Of a stretch of DNA of 64,000 nt, positions 33,748-43,185 are shown in pieces. A program made the position numbers and the translations under genes. Below the pieces are notes generated by a model that saw nothing but the letters and a program-made list of their open reading frames with translations, was not told where the DNA came from and searched no databases. Numbering within the stretch: position 1 is the first letter of the stretch; each line of letters starts with the position of its first letter. Source of the DNA: Acidobacteriota bacterium (GTDB lineage Bacteria > Acidobacteriota > Holophagae > Acanthopleuribacterales > Acanthopleuribacteraceae); NCBI GenBank assembly GCA_030066195.1, contig JASJCB010000055.1:1-64000 (forward strand), given 5' to 3'.

Positions 33748-35853
33748 TTAGAACCTGTAAGCCATGGTGGTCTTGATGTTACGTCCCGGTTCGTAATCCA
33801 CAAGGTACAAATCACCGAACCTGGGATGAGCGGAAACGCCCGTTCGCGAGGACTGCGAGGCATAATACTCGTCGAAGAGATTGTCCACGCCCAGCGTGAG
33901 CGATAAGCCGGAGTATCGGCGTGGTGTCCAACGGATCGAGATATTGTGAACGGAATAGCTGTCCTTGGCGTTGTCCTTGGTAGCGCCGTCCAGGTTCAGG
34001 CCCGCGTCGACCGAGGCCACGTGCAGGCCGTCCCAATGCAGGGCGATGTCATATGAAGCCAGGTTGTAGTCGAGACTTGCGCCGATATCGTCGCCCTGCT
34101 GACGATCCAACCGGGCGCCGTCCAGGCTTGCATATTCGTCGAAGGCAGACAGTTCGCTGTCCGTGGATGAAAAGCTGACTAGGGCGCGCAGGTCGCCCAA
34201 GTCATAACCGATGAAAGCTTCGTAACCGTCAATTTGCATGTCGCCTACGTTATCTTTACCTCTGAAGCCGTCCGCTCGGCGGACATAATCATAGATATAG
34301 TCGTCGATATCGGTTTGAAACCCGGTCAAACCCGCGGAAAAGCGGCCGGACTCGGTATCCTGGCCGCGCCAGGTCAATCCCAACTCGGTATTCATACCGG
34401 TCTCTTCCTCGATTTCCGGGTTAGGGGTGTCGTAAAGACCCGCTCCGAGGAACACCTCGCCGATTTCCGGGGCTTTGAACAATTGGGTGCCACTCGCGGT
34501 CAAACTCAAGCCCTTTGCCAGTTGAGCCTCCACGGCCAGACCGGCGGTCATAGCGCTGAAATCTTCATCTGTCAGCGTCGAATCAAGGCTTACCTGATCA
34601 TAGCGAACGCCGGGTACAATAGTGAAACGGTTCCCCCACTGGATACGATCTTCAATGAAAAACGCCGTGTTGCGGGCGTCTTCCTCGGAAGCGGGCGCGC
34701 CGTCGGCAGTGTATTGCGTTTCGTAATTAACCAGGTCCACGCCGTAGTTGAACTGGTGGGAAACCCCTTCTCCGATTATCGTAGAGGCGAGGAGGTTGAA
34801 CCCCGTGTTGTCGGCATCGCCCTCGATGATGGAGGCGCCGCCGAATACAGCGGAAACCCCCGTTTCATCACGCCACAACTCGCTCTGGTTTTGAAATACG
34901 GTTGCCCTGAGTGTAGTAGCTCCGCCCAGGTAGGCATTGTAGTTCAGCGTAATCGTGTCTCGGGTGAATTCAGTCGGATAGATGAGCGGAAGCCCCAGGT
35001 TATCGGCTATGGCCAGGTCGGTTGCCAGGCCCATGTCCGGCCGGTAGTTGTAGTCACCGGTGTCGGCGTAATGTTCAAAGCCGGCCTCGATGCGGTGATT
35101 GGGACCGAAATCCCAGCCCAGTTTCACCAGGGAGTCTTCTACTTCGCCCTCGTGACCGCGTACTTTGCCGTCGGTTCCCGCAATGATATTCCCGTCCGCA
35201 TCGGTAATCTCACCGCCGCCGACCTTGTAATTGTCGCGCTCGACGAAATTGTAGTAGGCCAAAAAGTCCATCCCGCTCGACAGTTTGCCGTAACCCGCCG
35301 CGGAATAACCGGTCGAAGCGTTATCGCCGTAATTACCAAGCAAGCGGGAACCGAAGGTTTGGCCGGTGGCGAGCAGATCGGCGGCATCCTTGGTTTCGAA
35401 CCGAACCGTACCGCCCAAGCCGCCGTTGACAACCGAATTCTTGCCGACGTCGATGTCCACCGATTTGAGGATGTCGGCGTGAATTTGCAGGTTGCCCATG
35501 TGATGGTACATATAGGTGTTCTGGTTGGCGCCGTCGATATCGATGCGCAGGTCTTTATCGTCCATGCCGCGAATGGTAATCCGTTGGTTGAGCGAATGGG
35601 CGCCGCCGACATCCACACCCGGCAAAGCGCGCAACAAGTCGCTGATATGATCGGGTTGTTTGACGGCCAGAGCGTCGTCATCCAGCTTCACCGATGAGGT
35701 TCTGATTTCGGTGGCCCAAACCACCAGTGATTCACCGATGGAAGGCGCGGGCTTCGGTTCTTTTTCTTCATTCTTTTCTTGCGAGAAGGCACACCAGGGC
35801 AACAGGCAGACGCCAAACATGGCGACCGCCCTTTTAAGAGCGTCGTATTTCAT
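33748..35853 (-). CDS. TonB-dependent outer-membrane receptor (iron/haem type)
   Basis: A 701-residue receptor. After the signal peptide the plug domain shows LPGVDVGGAHSLNQRITIRGMDD in part and the SVDIDVGKNSVVNGGLGGTV strand; the rest is a 22-strand barrel ending GRNIKTTMAYRF with a terminal Phe. A tyrosine/histidine-rich plug loop (TYMYHHMGN) could contact a metal chelate or haem. A TonB box cannot be fixed with certainty; ESLVVWATE near residue 42 is a candidate. First gene of an operon with PepSY, DUF2271 and DUF4198 genes, transcribed away from a region with Fur-box-like sites. Confidence 0.9.
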   Translation of the reverse strand: MKYDALKRAVAMFGVCLLPWCAFSQEKNEEKEPKPAPSIGESLVVWATEIRTSSVKLDDDALAVKQPDHISDLLRALPGVDVGGAHSLNQRITIRGMDDKDLRIDIDGANQNTYMYHHMGNLQIHADILKSVDIDVGKNSVVNGGLGGTVRFETKDAADLLATGQTFGSRLLGNYGDNASTGYSAAGYGKLSSGMDFLAYYNFVERDNYKVGGGEITDADGNIIAGTDGKVRGHEGEVEDSLVKLGWDFGPNHRIEAGFEHYADTGDYNYRPDMGLATDLAIADNLGLPLIYPTEFTRDTITLNYNAYLGGATTLRATVFQNQSELWRDETGVSAVFGGASIIEGDADNTGFNLLASTIIGEGVSHQFNYGVDLVNYETQYTADGAPASEEDARNTAFFIEDRIQWGNRFTIVPGVRYDQVSLDSTLTDEDFSAMTAGLAVEAQLAKGLSLTASGTQLFKAPEIGEVFLGAGLYDTPNPEIEEETGMNTELGLTWRGQDTESGRFSAGLTGFQTDIDDYIYDYVRRADGFRGKDNVGDMQIDGYEAFIGYDLGDLRALVSFSSTDSELSAFDEYASLDGARLDRQQGDDIGASLDYNLASYDIALHWDGLHVASVDAGLNLDGATKDNAKDSYSVHNISIRWTPRRYSGLSLTLGVDNLFDEYYASQSSRTGVSAHPRFGDLYLVDYEPGRNIKTTMAYRF

Positions 35854-35957
35854 TTAAGCGGTCCTTTAGTCAATCTTCAGATCAGTAGAAAACAATCCCA
35901 CGGTAGATTGGAAAGCGACGACCTCTCCAAGCGAAGCCAGTATAACAAGTGGTTTCT

Positions 35958-35972
35958 TGAGAATCAATCTCA
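35958..35972. promoter_or_regulatory. Fur-box-like palindrome 1
   Basis: TGAGAATCAATCTCA, a 7-1-7 arrangement close to the Fur consensus TGATAATNATTATCA (left half 6 of 7, right half 5 of 7). It lies between two divergent TonB-receptor genes, just upstream of the -35 box of the rightward promoter. Confidence 0.6.
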
Positions 35973-35980
35973 TATTTTTG

Positions 35981-36009
35981 TTGACATCCTGGACAAGTCT
36001 TTCTAAGAT
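35981..36009 (+). promoter_or_regulatory. Sigma-70 promoter of the rightward TonB-receptor unit
   Basis: Consensus -35 TTGACA (35981-35986), exactly 17 bases of spacer, then TAAGAT (36004-36009). The start codon is 50 bases downstream. It is flanked on both sides by Fur-box-like palindromes. Confidence 0.65.
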
Positions 36010-36015
36010 TTTCAC

Positions 36016-36030
36016 TGAGACTGAGTCTCA
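36016..36030. promoter_or_regulatory. Fur-box-like palindrome 2
   Basis: TGAGACTGAGTCTCA, perfect inverted arms TGAGACT/AGTCTCA around one base. It sits just downstream of the -10 box, where a bound repressor would block transcription start. Confidence 0.6.
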
Positions 36031-36058
36031 TCAATTGACTTGCACGGGAGAATCTATC

Positions 36059-38305
36059 ATGAAAGCCCAATGGTGCTTGTATGGGATAAGTGCGCTCTTT
36101 TTAGCCCTTTCCCTCACAGCGGGCGAACCTGCTGATAAGACAGAAGAAGAACCGGTTTCCATCGCGGAAACCATGACGGTTACGGCTGAGCGAACACCGG
36201 TTCCTATCAAAGAAGCAACCGCCAAGGTTTCGGTCATCGATGACAGCCGCATCGAGGATCAGTTGATTAATGATGTCAGGGATCTGGTGAAATACGAGCC
36301 CGGCGTCTATGTGGGCAATAACGGAACCCGACTCGGGCTGAACGGATTCAACATTCGCGGCATCGGCGGCAATCGGGTGTTGACCAGGGTGGACGGTGTG
36401 ACGACCTCCGAACAATTCGATTTCGGTCCGTTCAATATCCACCAATACGCCGTCGATGTGGACACGCTCAAAGCCGTGGAAATCGTGCGTAGCTCCGCTT
36501 CTTCCCTTTACGGCAGCGATGCTTTGGGCGGCGTGGTTTCTTTCGTCACCAAAGACCCGTCCGATTATATCGCCGATTGGCAGCAAGATCAGGGTTTCAT
36601 AGTGAAAACCGGATACGATGGTGAGACGGAGTCCGTGGACCTGGGGTTGACGGGCGTGTTCACGGTCGGAGAGTATCAAGGTCTGTTGACCGCCGTGCGC
36701 CGAGAGTTTGGCGAACGCGACAATCAGGGCGAACTTGCCTCCCTTGACGCAACCAGAACCGCGCCCAACGATATCGACGGGTCCTCGACCCAAATCCTGG
36801 GAAAACTGGTACGCAACCTGAGTGTGAACAATCGTTTGCGCTTTTCCTTGGAATTATTCGACAGCGCGGCCGATGCCAATGTTTATACCAGTCAGGGCGC
36901 TTCCAGTATGTTCGGCGTAGTCACGGAGATCACCGACTATACGGCCGATGACAGCCAGGAGCGCTTGCGCTTGAGTGTCGACCAGGAAATGCGGGAAATG
37001 GAGTCGGCCTGGGCCGATACCCTGCAATGGCGTCTGCATTGGCAACAGGCGGAAACCAACCAGGAAACCTTGGAAACCCGAATTTCTACGGTGGGACCTG
37101 TCACCACCAATATCCTTCGAACCGGAACCGTGGATTTCGAGCAGGACAATCTGGGTGCTGAATTGTTGCTGGGCAAAACTTTCGAGACCGAGAGCACGAT
37201 GACGCGCATTACCTACGGTTTGACGCTGGAACGTACCGAATTCGGGCAGATTCGCGATCGCCGCGATTTGGATTTGGACACCGGTAATCCCGATGCCTAC
37301 ACCGGCTCGCTGATCTTTCCCACCCGTTATTTCCCTAACAGCACCGTGGATGAATATGGGGCTTTTGTTCAAGCGGAAACATATTTCCTGGACGGTCGCC
37401 TGAAAATCACACCCGGTCTGCGTTTTGACGACTACAGTTTGTCGCCCGACGAGAACGATACGATCTTCCTGGAAAGCACCGGGACCACGGAACCGCCGGC
37501 GGGTCTTGACGATGATTCTGTTTCTCCTAAGCTGGGCATCTATGCGCAGCTCTCCGATCATGTTGCCTGGACCGGGCATTATGCCCACGGTTTCCGAGCC
37601 CCCGCCTACAGCTCGGTAAACAGTGGCTTTACCAATGTTGCGGGCGGCTACCAAACCCTGCCGAATCCCGAACTGACCCCCGAAACCAGCGACAACCTGG
37701 AAACCGGCCTGAAACTGTTCGGGAAACGCGGCTCGCTCAGCCTGACCTATTTCGATAACAGTTTCGAGGACTTCATCGCCGACAGTGTCTTCGTGGGCGT
37801 CAGCCAAACCGGTCTGGCCCTGTTTCAGGCGCTGAACCTGAACAATGTAGAGATTTCCGGTCTGGAGTTGGCCGGTGATTACATGTTCTATACAAACTGG
37901 TCCCTGCGTTTCAGCTATGCCGATATCGACGGCGAGGACGAAGACAGCGGCGATCCCATCGAGAGTATTCAGCCTCCCAAGGGGGTCGTGGGGATCTCCT
38001 GGCGACAGAGTCAGAACCGCTACGGCGGCGAGTTGACCGGAACCTTCGTCACTTCAAAAAGCGATAGTGACGTTGCCGCTTCCGATCCGCCGGCTTTCCT
38101 GCCGGACTCCTACAATCTGGTCGACCTGACCTTGTTCTATCGACTCAGTGATCAATTCCGGTTGAACCTGGGCGCCTTCAACCTGACCGACGAAACCTAC
38201 TATCTCTGGTCCGATGTGCGCGGCAGAAGCGCGGATGATCCCGTGATCACCCGCTACAGCGCACCCGGCCGCAACCTCAGTTTCAACCTACGCTACCAAT
38301 GGTAG
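36059..38305 (+). CDS. TonB-dependent receptor of the haem/haemoglobin family
   Basis: A 748-residue receptor with signal peptide, then ETMTVTAERT (TonB-box-like start), a plug with GFNIRGIGGNRVLTRVDGV in part and SSASSLYGSDALGG, and a barrel ending NLSFNLRYQW. Between residues 510 and 540 it has FRAPAYSSVNSGF and NPELTPETSDNLE, the FRAP and NPNL boxes of haem receptors. No His lies between the two boxes, although the classic haem receptors have one there. ATG at 36059 has GGGAG upstream. The DUF6607 gene follows after 19 bp. Confidence 0.9.
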   Translation: MKAQWCLYGISALFLALSLTAGEPADKTEEEPVSIAETMTVTAERTPVPIKEATAKVSVIDDSRIEDQLINDVRDLVKYEPGVYVGNNGTRLGLNGFNIRGIGGNRVLTRVDGVTTSEQFDFGPFNIHQYAVDVDTLKAVEIVRSSASSLYGSDALGGVVSFVTKDPSDYIADWQQDQGFIVKTGYDGETESVDLGLTGVFTVGEYQGLLTAVRREFGERDNQGELASLDATRTAPNDIDGSSTQILGKLVRNLSVNNRLRFSLELFDSAADANVYTSQGASSMFGVVTEITDYTADDSQERLRLSVDQEMREMESAWADTLQWRLHWQQAETNQETLETRISTVGPVTTNILRTGTVDFEQDNLGAELLLGKTFETESTMTRITYGLTLERTEFGQIRDRRDLDLDTGNPDAYTGSLIFPTRYFPNSTVDEYGAFVQAETYFLDGRLKITPGLRFDDYSLSPDENDTIFLESTGTTEPPAGLDDDSVSPKLGIYAQLSDHVAWTGHYAHGFRAPAYSSVNSGFTNVAGGYQTLPNPELTPETSDNLETGLKLFGKRGSLSLTYFDNSFEDFIADSVFVGVSQTGLALFQALNLNNVEISGLELAGDYMFYTNWSLRFSYADIDGEDEDSGDPIESIQPPKGVVGISWRQSQNRYGGELTGTFVTSKSDSDVAASDPPAFLPDSYNLVDLTLFYRLSDQFRLNLGAFNLTDETYYLWSDVRGRSADDPVITRYSAPGRNLSFNLRYQW

Positions 38306-38324
38306 CCCCTCTGGAGAGATACCG

Positions 38325-39272
38325 ATGAGATTTGCATTTGTTTTCTTATTGTTCAGCCTGCTTCCCGCATTTGCCGGGGAGGGAAAATTTGAAAAGGACC
38401 GCAAGGCCGTCCTGGCCATGGCCGGCGCCTATGTGGTGGATTTCCACTTTCACGAAACCGTGGGGTTTGTACCCGGTTATGACCTGAAACCCGCCAAGGA
38501 TTCGGCCGGGATGGAAATTGTGATCGTGGTGGAGGACACCCCAAAACGCATTGTATTGCAGCACATCCTTCAAACTTCCAGGGGGATCGTGAAGCACTGG
38601 CGCCAGGACTGGGAATACGAAAGCACAGTTATGTGGGAATACCAGAAGGATAACGTCTGGACCAAACGGACCCTGTCCAAGGATGAGGTCAAGGGTAAGT
38701 GGACCCAGCGCGTGTATCAGGTAGACGACAGCCCGCGCTACGAGTCTATCGGTGCCTGGACACATATCGGCAACCTGTCCCAGTGGGAATCAGCCCTGAC
38801 GCGCCGCCCGCTGCCGCGCCGCGAGTACACTACCCGCGATGACTATAACGTGATGATGGCGAAAAATCGGCATGCCCTGACACCCACGGGCTGGGTGCAT
38901 GAGCAGGATAATTACAAGCTGCATATCGATGAAGACGGCGGTGAAAAAGTTATTGCGCGTGAGTTCGGACTCAATACCTACGATCACGCCAATGAGGACA
39001 AACTGTCGGAAGCAGTCGCCTGGTGGCAAGAAAACAGCAGGGTTTGGAAGGATGTGCGTTCGGTCTGGACCGAACTCTTCAAACGCGAGGAGCGCATTGC
39101 CCTGGCAGAACAAATTGAAGATAAAGCCTTGTACCGTCACATCTTCGCCATGGCGCGCGAGGCAATGGAAGCCGAAACCTATGACGGTGAACAGGTTCGC
39201 AAACGCACCGAGGAACTAATCCAACAATTCCGAAAGGAAGCTGAAAACGTGGGCAAAACCGCATCTCTTTGA
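38325..39272 (+). CDS. DUF6607-family secreted protein
   Basis: A 315-residue protein with signal peptide (FAFVFLLFSLLPAFAG). It has AMAGAYVVDFHFHET, WRQDWEYE, SPRYESIGAWTHIGN, RPLPRREYTTRDDYNV and NRHALTPTGWVHEQDN, the conserved blocks I associate with DUF6607. The family is repeatedly found next to TonB receptors in Bacteroidota and Proteobacteria and has no assigned biochemical role. Here it follows a haem-type receptor behind a Fur-box promoter, so a role in haem or iron handling at the cell surface is likely but inferred. Confidence 0.8.
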   Translation: MRFAFVFLLFSLLPAFAGEGKFEKDRKAVLAMAGAYVVDFHFHETVGFVPGYDLKPAKDSAGMEIVIVVEDTPKRIVLQHILQTSRGIVKHWRQDWEYESTVMWEYQKDNVWTKRTLSKDEVKGKWTQRVYQVDDSPRYESIGAWTHIGNLSQWESALTRRPLPRREYTTRDDYNVMMAKNRHALTPTGWVHEQDNYKLHIDEDGGEKVIAREFGLNTYDHANEDKLSEAVAWWQENSRVWKDVRSVWTELFKREERIALAEQIEDKALYRHIFAMAREAMEAETYDGEQVRKRTEELIQQFRKEAENVGKTASL

Positions 39273-39326
39273 CCATTGATCTTGGCACGCAACGGCGCTA
39301 TGGCGCCATTACCTCCACGGGCCTTG

Positions 39327-39353
39327 GGCCGATTGTTAACGGAGCAATCGGCC
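39327..39353. repeat. Perfect inverted repeat upstream of ftsK
   Basis: GGCCGATTG, nine unpaired bases, CAATCGGCC. There is no T run, so it is a weak terminator candidate for the DUF6607 unit or a regulator site for ftsK. Confidence 0.45.
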
Positions 39354-39503
39354 TGAGTCTCCCTGGTTAAGGAGGAGCACAAGATCATGTGATTCGCGTG
39401 GCGTTATACCCCATTACTTGCGGTTACCGTTGGGATACGTTATGATCATTGGAAACCAGCGGGTCCATACTCTGTCAACAATCGGCGCCCGCGAGGAGTG
39501 GTT

Positions 39504-42074
39504 TTGGAACAGGTCTCCGAGGATATCGGCATCTACACCGAAGAGGCTTCCGGCGAGTCGAAAACCACCGAAAGTCTCAAAGCCCATCGCAAGCAGGTCA
39601 AACGCAAGAAGCAGCGCCAATTGGAGCAACAGCCCTCCCTGGCCAGAGACATCGCCGGTTGGCTGGCCATTTTAGCCGGTATCGCCTGGCTCTTGATCCT
39701 GGTTTCCTACGATCCATCCGATCCCTCCCTGTTCAACGAAACATCGAAAATGCCCGAAAACTATTTGGGCTCGGTGGGCGCCCACATCGCGGCGCTCAGC
39801 TACCAGTTTTTCGGGTTCGGCAATTTCTCCTTTCCCTTATGCACTCTCTACATGGGTTACCTGTGCGTGCGCACGCGTAAGGTCAACGATTGGTTCTTTC
39901 AGATCATCGGCGTCGGCACCGTGATTCTGGTGCTGCTGGTGTTCCTCGGCAGCTTCGGGCCCATTACCTTTCAGGGCGACCCCCAGCCCCCCGGCGGCAT
40001 TATCGGCGTTACCCTTTGGCGTTTCTTTACCGGTTATTTGAACCCCGTGGGCACCTACCTGTTCCTCTTCGGCGCCGCCGGGTTGGCGTTATTGGTCGCC
40101 ACGCAACTCACCCTGCGCCAGATCGCCGGCTGGCTCTGGTCCGGGACCATGTGGACTTACCTGCGTCTGCAAGCAAGTTTCAGTCGGTTGACCGAAACAA
40201 TTGAAGCCGGGCGTGAGGAAAGGATGCGCAATCGCATCATCCAACGCGAGTTGGACAAGATGGAGTCCGAAAAGCAGGCTCGTGTCAGCGAACGGCTGAA
40301 GCGCTTCCGTCAACCGAAACCCTTGAATGACGAAGACGACGATTACGATGAAATACCGGATGAAGAGCAGGCCGATCCGGACTTCGGGATCCGCAACGAC
40401 GACCTGACCGGCGATCCCGAACCAATCCCGGAACCCTCTCAAGACCTGGATGATGAGCCGCCCTGGGAAGAGTCGAAACCTTCCGCCGACGATGACGACG
40501 ACATCAAGGTCAACCCCATGAAGTCCACCAAAAACACCGGTCAGGGCAGTTTCCAATTTATGCAGGACGCGGTCGATTGGATTTACCCCACCAGCTTCCA
40601 TTTCAACCCGCCGGACGACAGCATGGCTCTGGATGAAGGCGAACTGCGCGAAAAAGCCCACTCGCTGCACGCCAAGTTCGGTGAATTCAATGTCACCGGC
40701 GACATGCGCGAAATTCACCCGGGCCCGGTGGTCACCACCTACGAATTCAAACCCGACGCGGGTATCAAATACAGTAAAGTGGTCAATCTCTCCGACGATC
40801 TCTGCCTGGCTTTGGGCGCGGAATCCATTCGTATCGACCGCATGCCGGGCCGTTCTGCCATCGGCATCGAGGTTCCCAATAACAAGCGTGAGTTGATTAC
40901 CTTCCGCGAAATGATCGAGGACGGCGTCTTCCAAACCAACAAGGCAAAGCTGCTGATGTCCCTGGGCAAAACCATCGACGGCACGCCCTTCTGCGCCGAC
41001 CTGTCAAAGATGCCCCACCTTTTGATTGCCGGTCAAACCGGTTCGGGTAAGTCGGTGGGCATCAACGCCATGATCTGCTCCATCCTCATGCGGTGCAGCC
41101 CGGTGGAATGCAAGTTCATCATGATCGACCCCAAGATGGTGGAATTGGGCATGTACACCGATATCCCCCACCTCATGACCCCCGTGGTCACGGACCCCCA
41201 CGATGCCGCTAACGCCCTGAAATGGGCCGTGGACGAAATGGAGCGCCGCTATCGCCTGTTGGCCTCCCATCATGTCCGCAACCTGGAACACTACAACAAA
41301 TCGGTGCGGGCGGGAGATATCGAGGCAGAACCGGGAGAAGAACCCCTGGTACCCTTGCCCTTCGTGGTGGTGGTCATTGACGAGATGGCCGACCTGATGA
41401 TGGTGGCCCGCGGTGAAGTGGAAGAGTCCATTGCCCGTCTGGCCCAAAAGTCCCGAGCCATCGGCATTCACCTCATCCTGGCCACGCAACGTCCCTCCGT
41501 GGACATCATCACCGGCGTCATCAAATCGAACCTGCCCTCTCGATTGGCCTATCGCGTGGCCCAGCGCAATGACTCGCGCATCATCCTGGACAGTAACGGC
41601 GCCGACAAACTGCTTGGCAAAGGCGACGGACTGTTCCTGGGACCCGGCACCGCACGCCTGGTCCGAATCCACGCGCCCTACCTCTCCGAATCCGAGGTCA
41701 TGGATCTGGTCAAATTCCTCAAGAACCAGGGCAAACCCGACTACAACCTGGAAGTGGTCAAGCCGGCTGCCGGCTCCGATGAACCCGATGATGACGGCGG
41801 CGGCAAGTCGAAAGGCAAGAAAAAGGGCGCCGCGCCTGCCAAAAAGCGCGAAGAAGATCCCATGTATGAAAAGGCCGCCAGGCTGGTAGTGCGTAGCGGC
41901 CAGGCCTCCGTGTCCTATCTGCAACGCAAGCTGAGCCTGGGTTACGCGCGCGCCGCCAAGCTCATCGACATGATGGAAGAAGACGGTATCGTGGGCCCCA
42001 ACCTGGGTTCCAAAAAGCGCGATATCCTGGTCTCCTCCGACTTCTTCGACGGCGTAGACAGCCAGATGCGCTGA
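39504..42074 (+). CDS. ftsK: DNA translocase FtsK
   Basis: An 856-residue septal DNA pump that clears and aligns chromosome termini at division. Four N-terminal membrane helices (residues 50-230), then an acidic linker rich in D/E/P (about 265-335), the alpha and beta motor parts with Walker A AGQTGSGKSVG (Lys near 515) and DEMADLMM, and a C-terminal winged-helix gamma domain (KAARLVVRSGQASVSYLQRK). The linker is short compared with E. coli FtsK. TTG at 39504 is preferred, with GAGGAG five bases upstream; GTG at 39498 overlaps that site. Confidence 0.95.
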   Translation: MEQVSEDIGIYTEEASGESKTTESLKAHRKQVKRKKQRQLEQQPSLARDIAGWLAILAGIAWLLILVSYDPSDPSLFNETSKMPENYLGSVGAHIAALSYQFFGFGNFSFPLCTLYMGYLCVRTRKVNDWFFQIIGVGTVILVLLVFLGSFGPITFQGDPQPPGGIIGVTLWRFFTGYLNPVGTYLFLFGAAGLALLVATQLTLRQIAGWLWSGTMWTYLRLQASFSRLTETIEAGREERMRNRIIQRELDKMESEKQARVSERLKRFRQPKPLNDEDDDYDEIPDEEQADPDFGIRNDDLTGDPEPIPEPSQDLDDEPPWEESKPSADDDDDIKVNPMKSTKNTGQGSFQFMQDAVDWIYPTSFHFNPPDDSMALDEGELREKAHSLHAKFGEFNVTGDMREIHPGPVVTTYEFKPDAGIKYSKVVNLSDDLCLALGAESIRIDRMPGRSAIGIEVPNNKRELITFREMIEDGVFQTNKAKLLMSLGKTIDGTPFCADLSKMPHLLIAGQTGSGKSVGINAMICSILMRCSPVECKFIMIDPKMVELGMYTDIPHLMTPVVTDPHDAANALKWAVDEMERRYRLLASHHVRNLEHYNKSVRAGDIEAEPGEEPLVPLPFVVVVIDEMADLMMVARGEVEESIARLAQKSRAIGIHLILATQRPSVDIITGVIKSNLPSRLAYRVAQRNDSRIILDSNGADKLLGKGDGLFLGPGTARLVRIHAPYLSESEVMDLVKFLKNQGKPDYNLEVVKPAAGSDEPDDDGGGKSKGKKKGAAPAKKREEDPMYEKAARLVVRSGQASVSYLQRKLSLGYARAAKLIDMMEEDGIVGPNLGSKKRDILVSSDFFDGVDSQMR

Positions 42075-42239
42075 GGCACCCATAAAGACCACGCGTTTCA
42101 TACGACTTCTCTTCCTTAACCTCGATGCTGAAGCCTCCCGTGGCAAATGTCAACAAATGGCGGGAAATGCCGCGCGGCACTTTTAAAGACGGCGTAAATT
42201 GGCTACAATCGTCAAGGCTTGAGGGACTTGGAGAGAGAC

Positions 42240-42743
42240 ATGGTCGACTTAAAATGGTATCTGGTAACCACCAAACTCAAAAGCGAACTGCGCGTGCGCG
42301 AGAATCTGCAACGCAACCATAACCTGGAAACCTTTTTCCCCCATTACGCCCCCAAAAAAGCGGGCTCGCCCGTGGGCCTGCCGCTGTTTGCCCGTTATGT
42401 TTTCGTTCATTGTGACCCGGAGCGGGACTTCCGTAAGATTCAATACACGCCGGGGGTTTCCAGAATCGTTACCTTCGGCGACGCGGTCATTCCCGTGCCT
42501 GACGATGTGGTGGAAGGTCTGAAACTGCGTTGCGGCGAAAATGACCAGGTTCTGCCGCCCGATCTGGCCGCGGGACAAAAGGTACGCGTCAAGCACGGCG
42601 TCTTCGACGGATTCGAGGGGATCATTCAGGAAAAGCGCGGCAATAAACGCATCCAGTTATTGCTGGAACTGGCCTATGGCAACGAATTGAAGGTAGAAGT
42701 AGACGCCTCTGAAGTAGAACCCACACGCGCCTCCTATCAATAA
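42240..42743 (+). CDS. NusG-paralogue transcription antiterminator (RfaH/LoaP-like)
   Basis: A 167-residue protein with an N-terminal NGN domain (WYLVTTKLKSELRVRENL, then PLFARYVFVHCD and TPGVSRIVTFGD) and a C-terminal KOW domain (VKHGVFDGFEGIIQ). The wording of the NGN domain, with the target-site-type FxRYVF strand, fits specialised paralogues that accompany polysaccharide or natural-product operons rather than housekeeping NusG, which sits beside secE and ribosomal protein genes. ATG at 42240 has GGAGAG upstream, with a TACAAT box at 42204-42209. Its target operon is not evident; the NRPS or the wzz/wzy genes are candidates. Confidence 0.88.
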   Translation: MVDLKWYLVTTKLKSELRVRENLQRNHNLETFFPHYAPKKAGSPVGLPLFARYVFVHCDPERDFRKIQYTPGVSRIVTFGDAVIPVPDDVVEGLKLRCGENDQVLPPDLAAGQKVRVKHGVFDGFEGIIQEKRGNKRIQLLLELAYGNELKVEVDASEVEPTRASYQ

Positions 42744-42777
42744 CGCGGACCGCGCGACGCACGGCCCGCGCGCGGGT

Positions 42778-42999
42778 TTAATGAACACCGAAACCAACAG
42801 CGGTTGCGGCGGCGGCAGCGCGTTTGCTGCACAACTCGTGGCATTCATTGCCGGGGGAGATACAAATCGCCATACAGGCCCAGTATTCACGATTATAGAT
42901 TTCTTGTGGTGTCGCCTCGGTGAAATTCAAGGCAGTCAGTTGCGTGGCACCCATGAACAGGGAACCCGCCAGGAACAGAATCAAGGACAGTTTTTTCAT
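42778..42999 (-). CDS. Small secreted cysteine-containing protein
   Basis: 73 residues: a clear signal peptide (KKLSLILFLAGSLFMGATQ), then a mature part of about 50 residues with four cysteines in ACMAICISPGNECHELCS (spacing C-x3-C-x6-C-x3-C) and an Ala-rich tail. The spacing could form two disulphides in a helical hairpin. ATG at 42999 has TAGGAG 9 bases upstream and a plausible promoter at 43072-43100. I recognise no family. It is convergent with the NusG-like gene. Confidence 0.7.
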   Translation of the reverse strand: MKKLSLILFLAGSLFMGATQLTALNFTEATPQEIYNREYWACMAICISPGNECHELCSKRAAAAATAVGFGVH

Positions 43000-43071
43000 A
43001 TGCCTTACTCCTAAGGGGGATTTCGGTGTGGATCATTGTTATTGCTTGAAACCATTTTCAATAGGTTTACC

Positions 43072-43100
43072 ATTCTAACCTATTTCATTAGCACACACAA
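43072..43100 (-). promoter_or_regulatory. Candidate promoter of the small cysteine protein
   Basis: On the minus strand TAGAAT (43072-43077) with TTGTGT (43095-43100) 17 bases upstream, about 75 bases before the start codon. Confidence 0.4.
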
Positions 43101-43185
43101 GTTTGGCAATTATGAGTTATTATAGAGCTCTGCTACCCCCATTCAAACAGCAAATAAGGAAACCGGAGGAAACCGGCTGAAGCTC

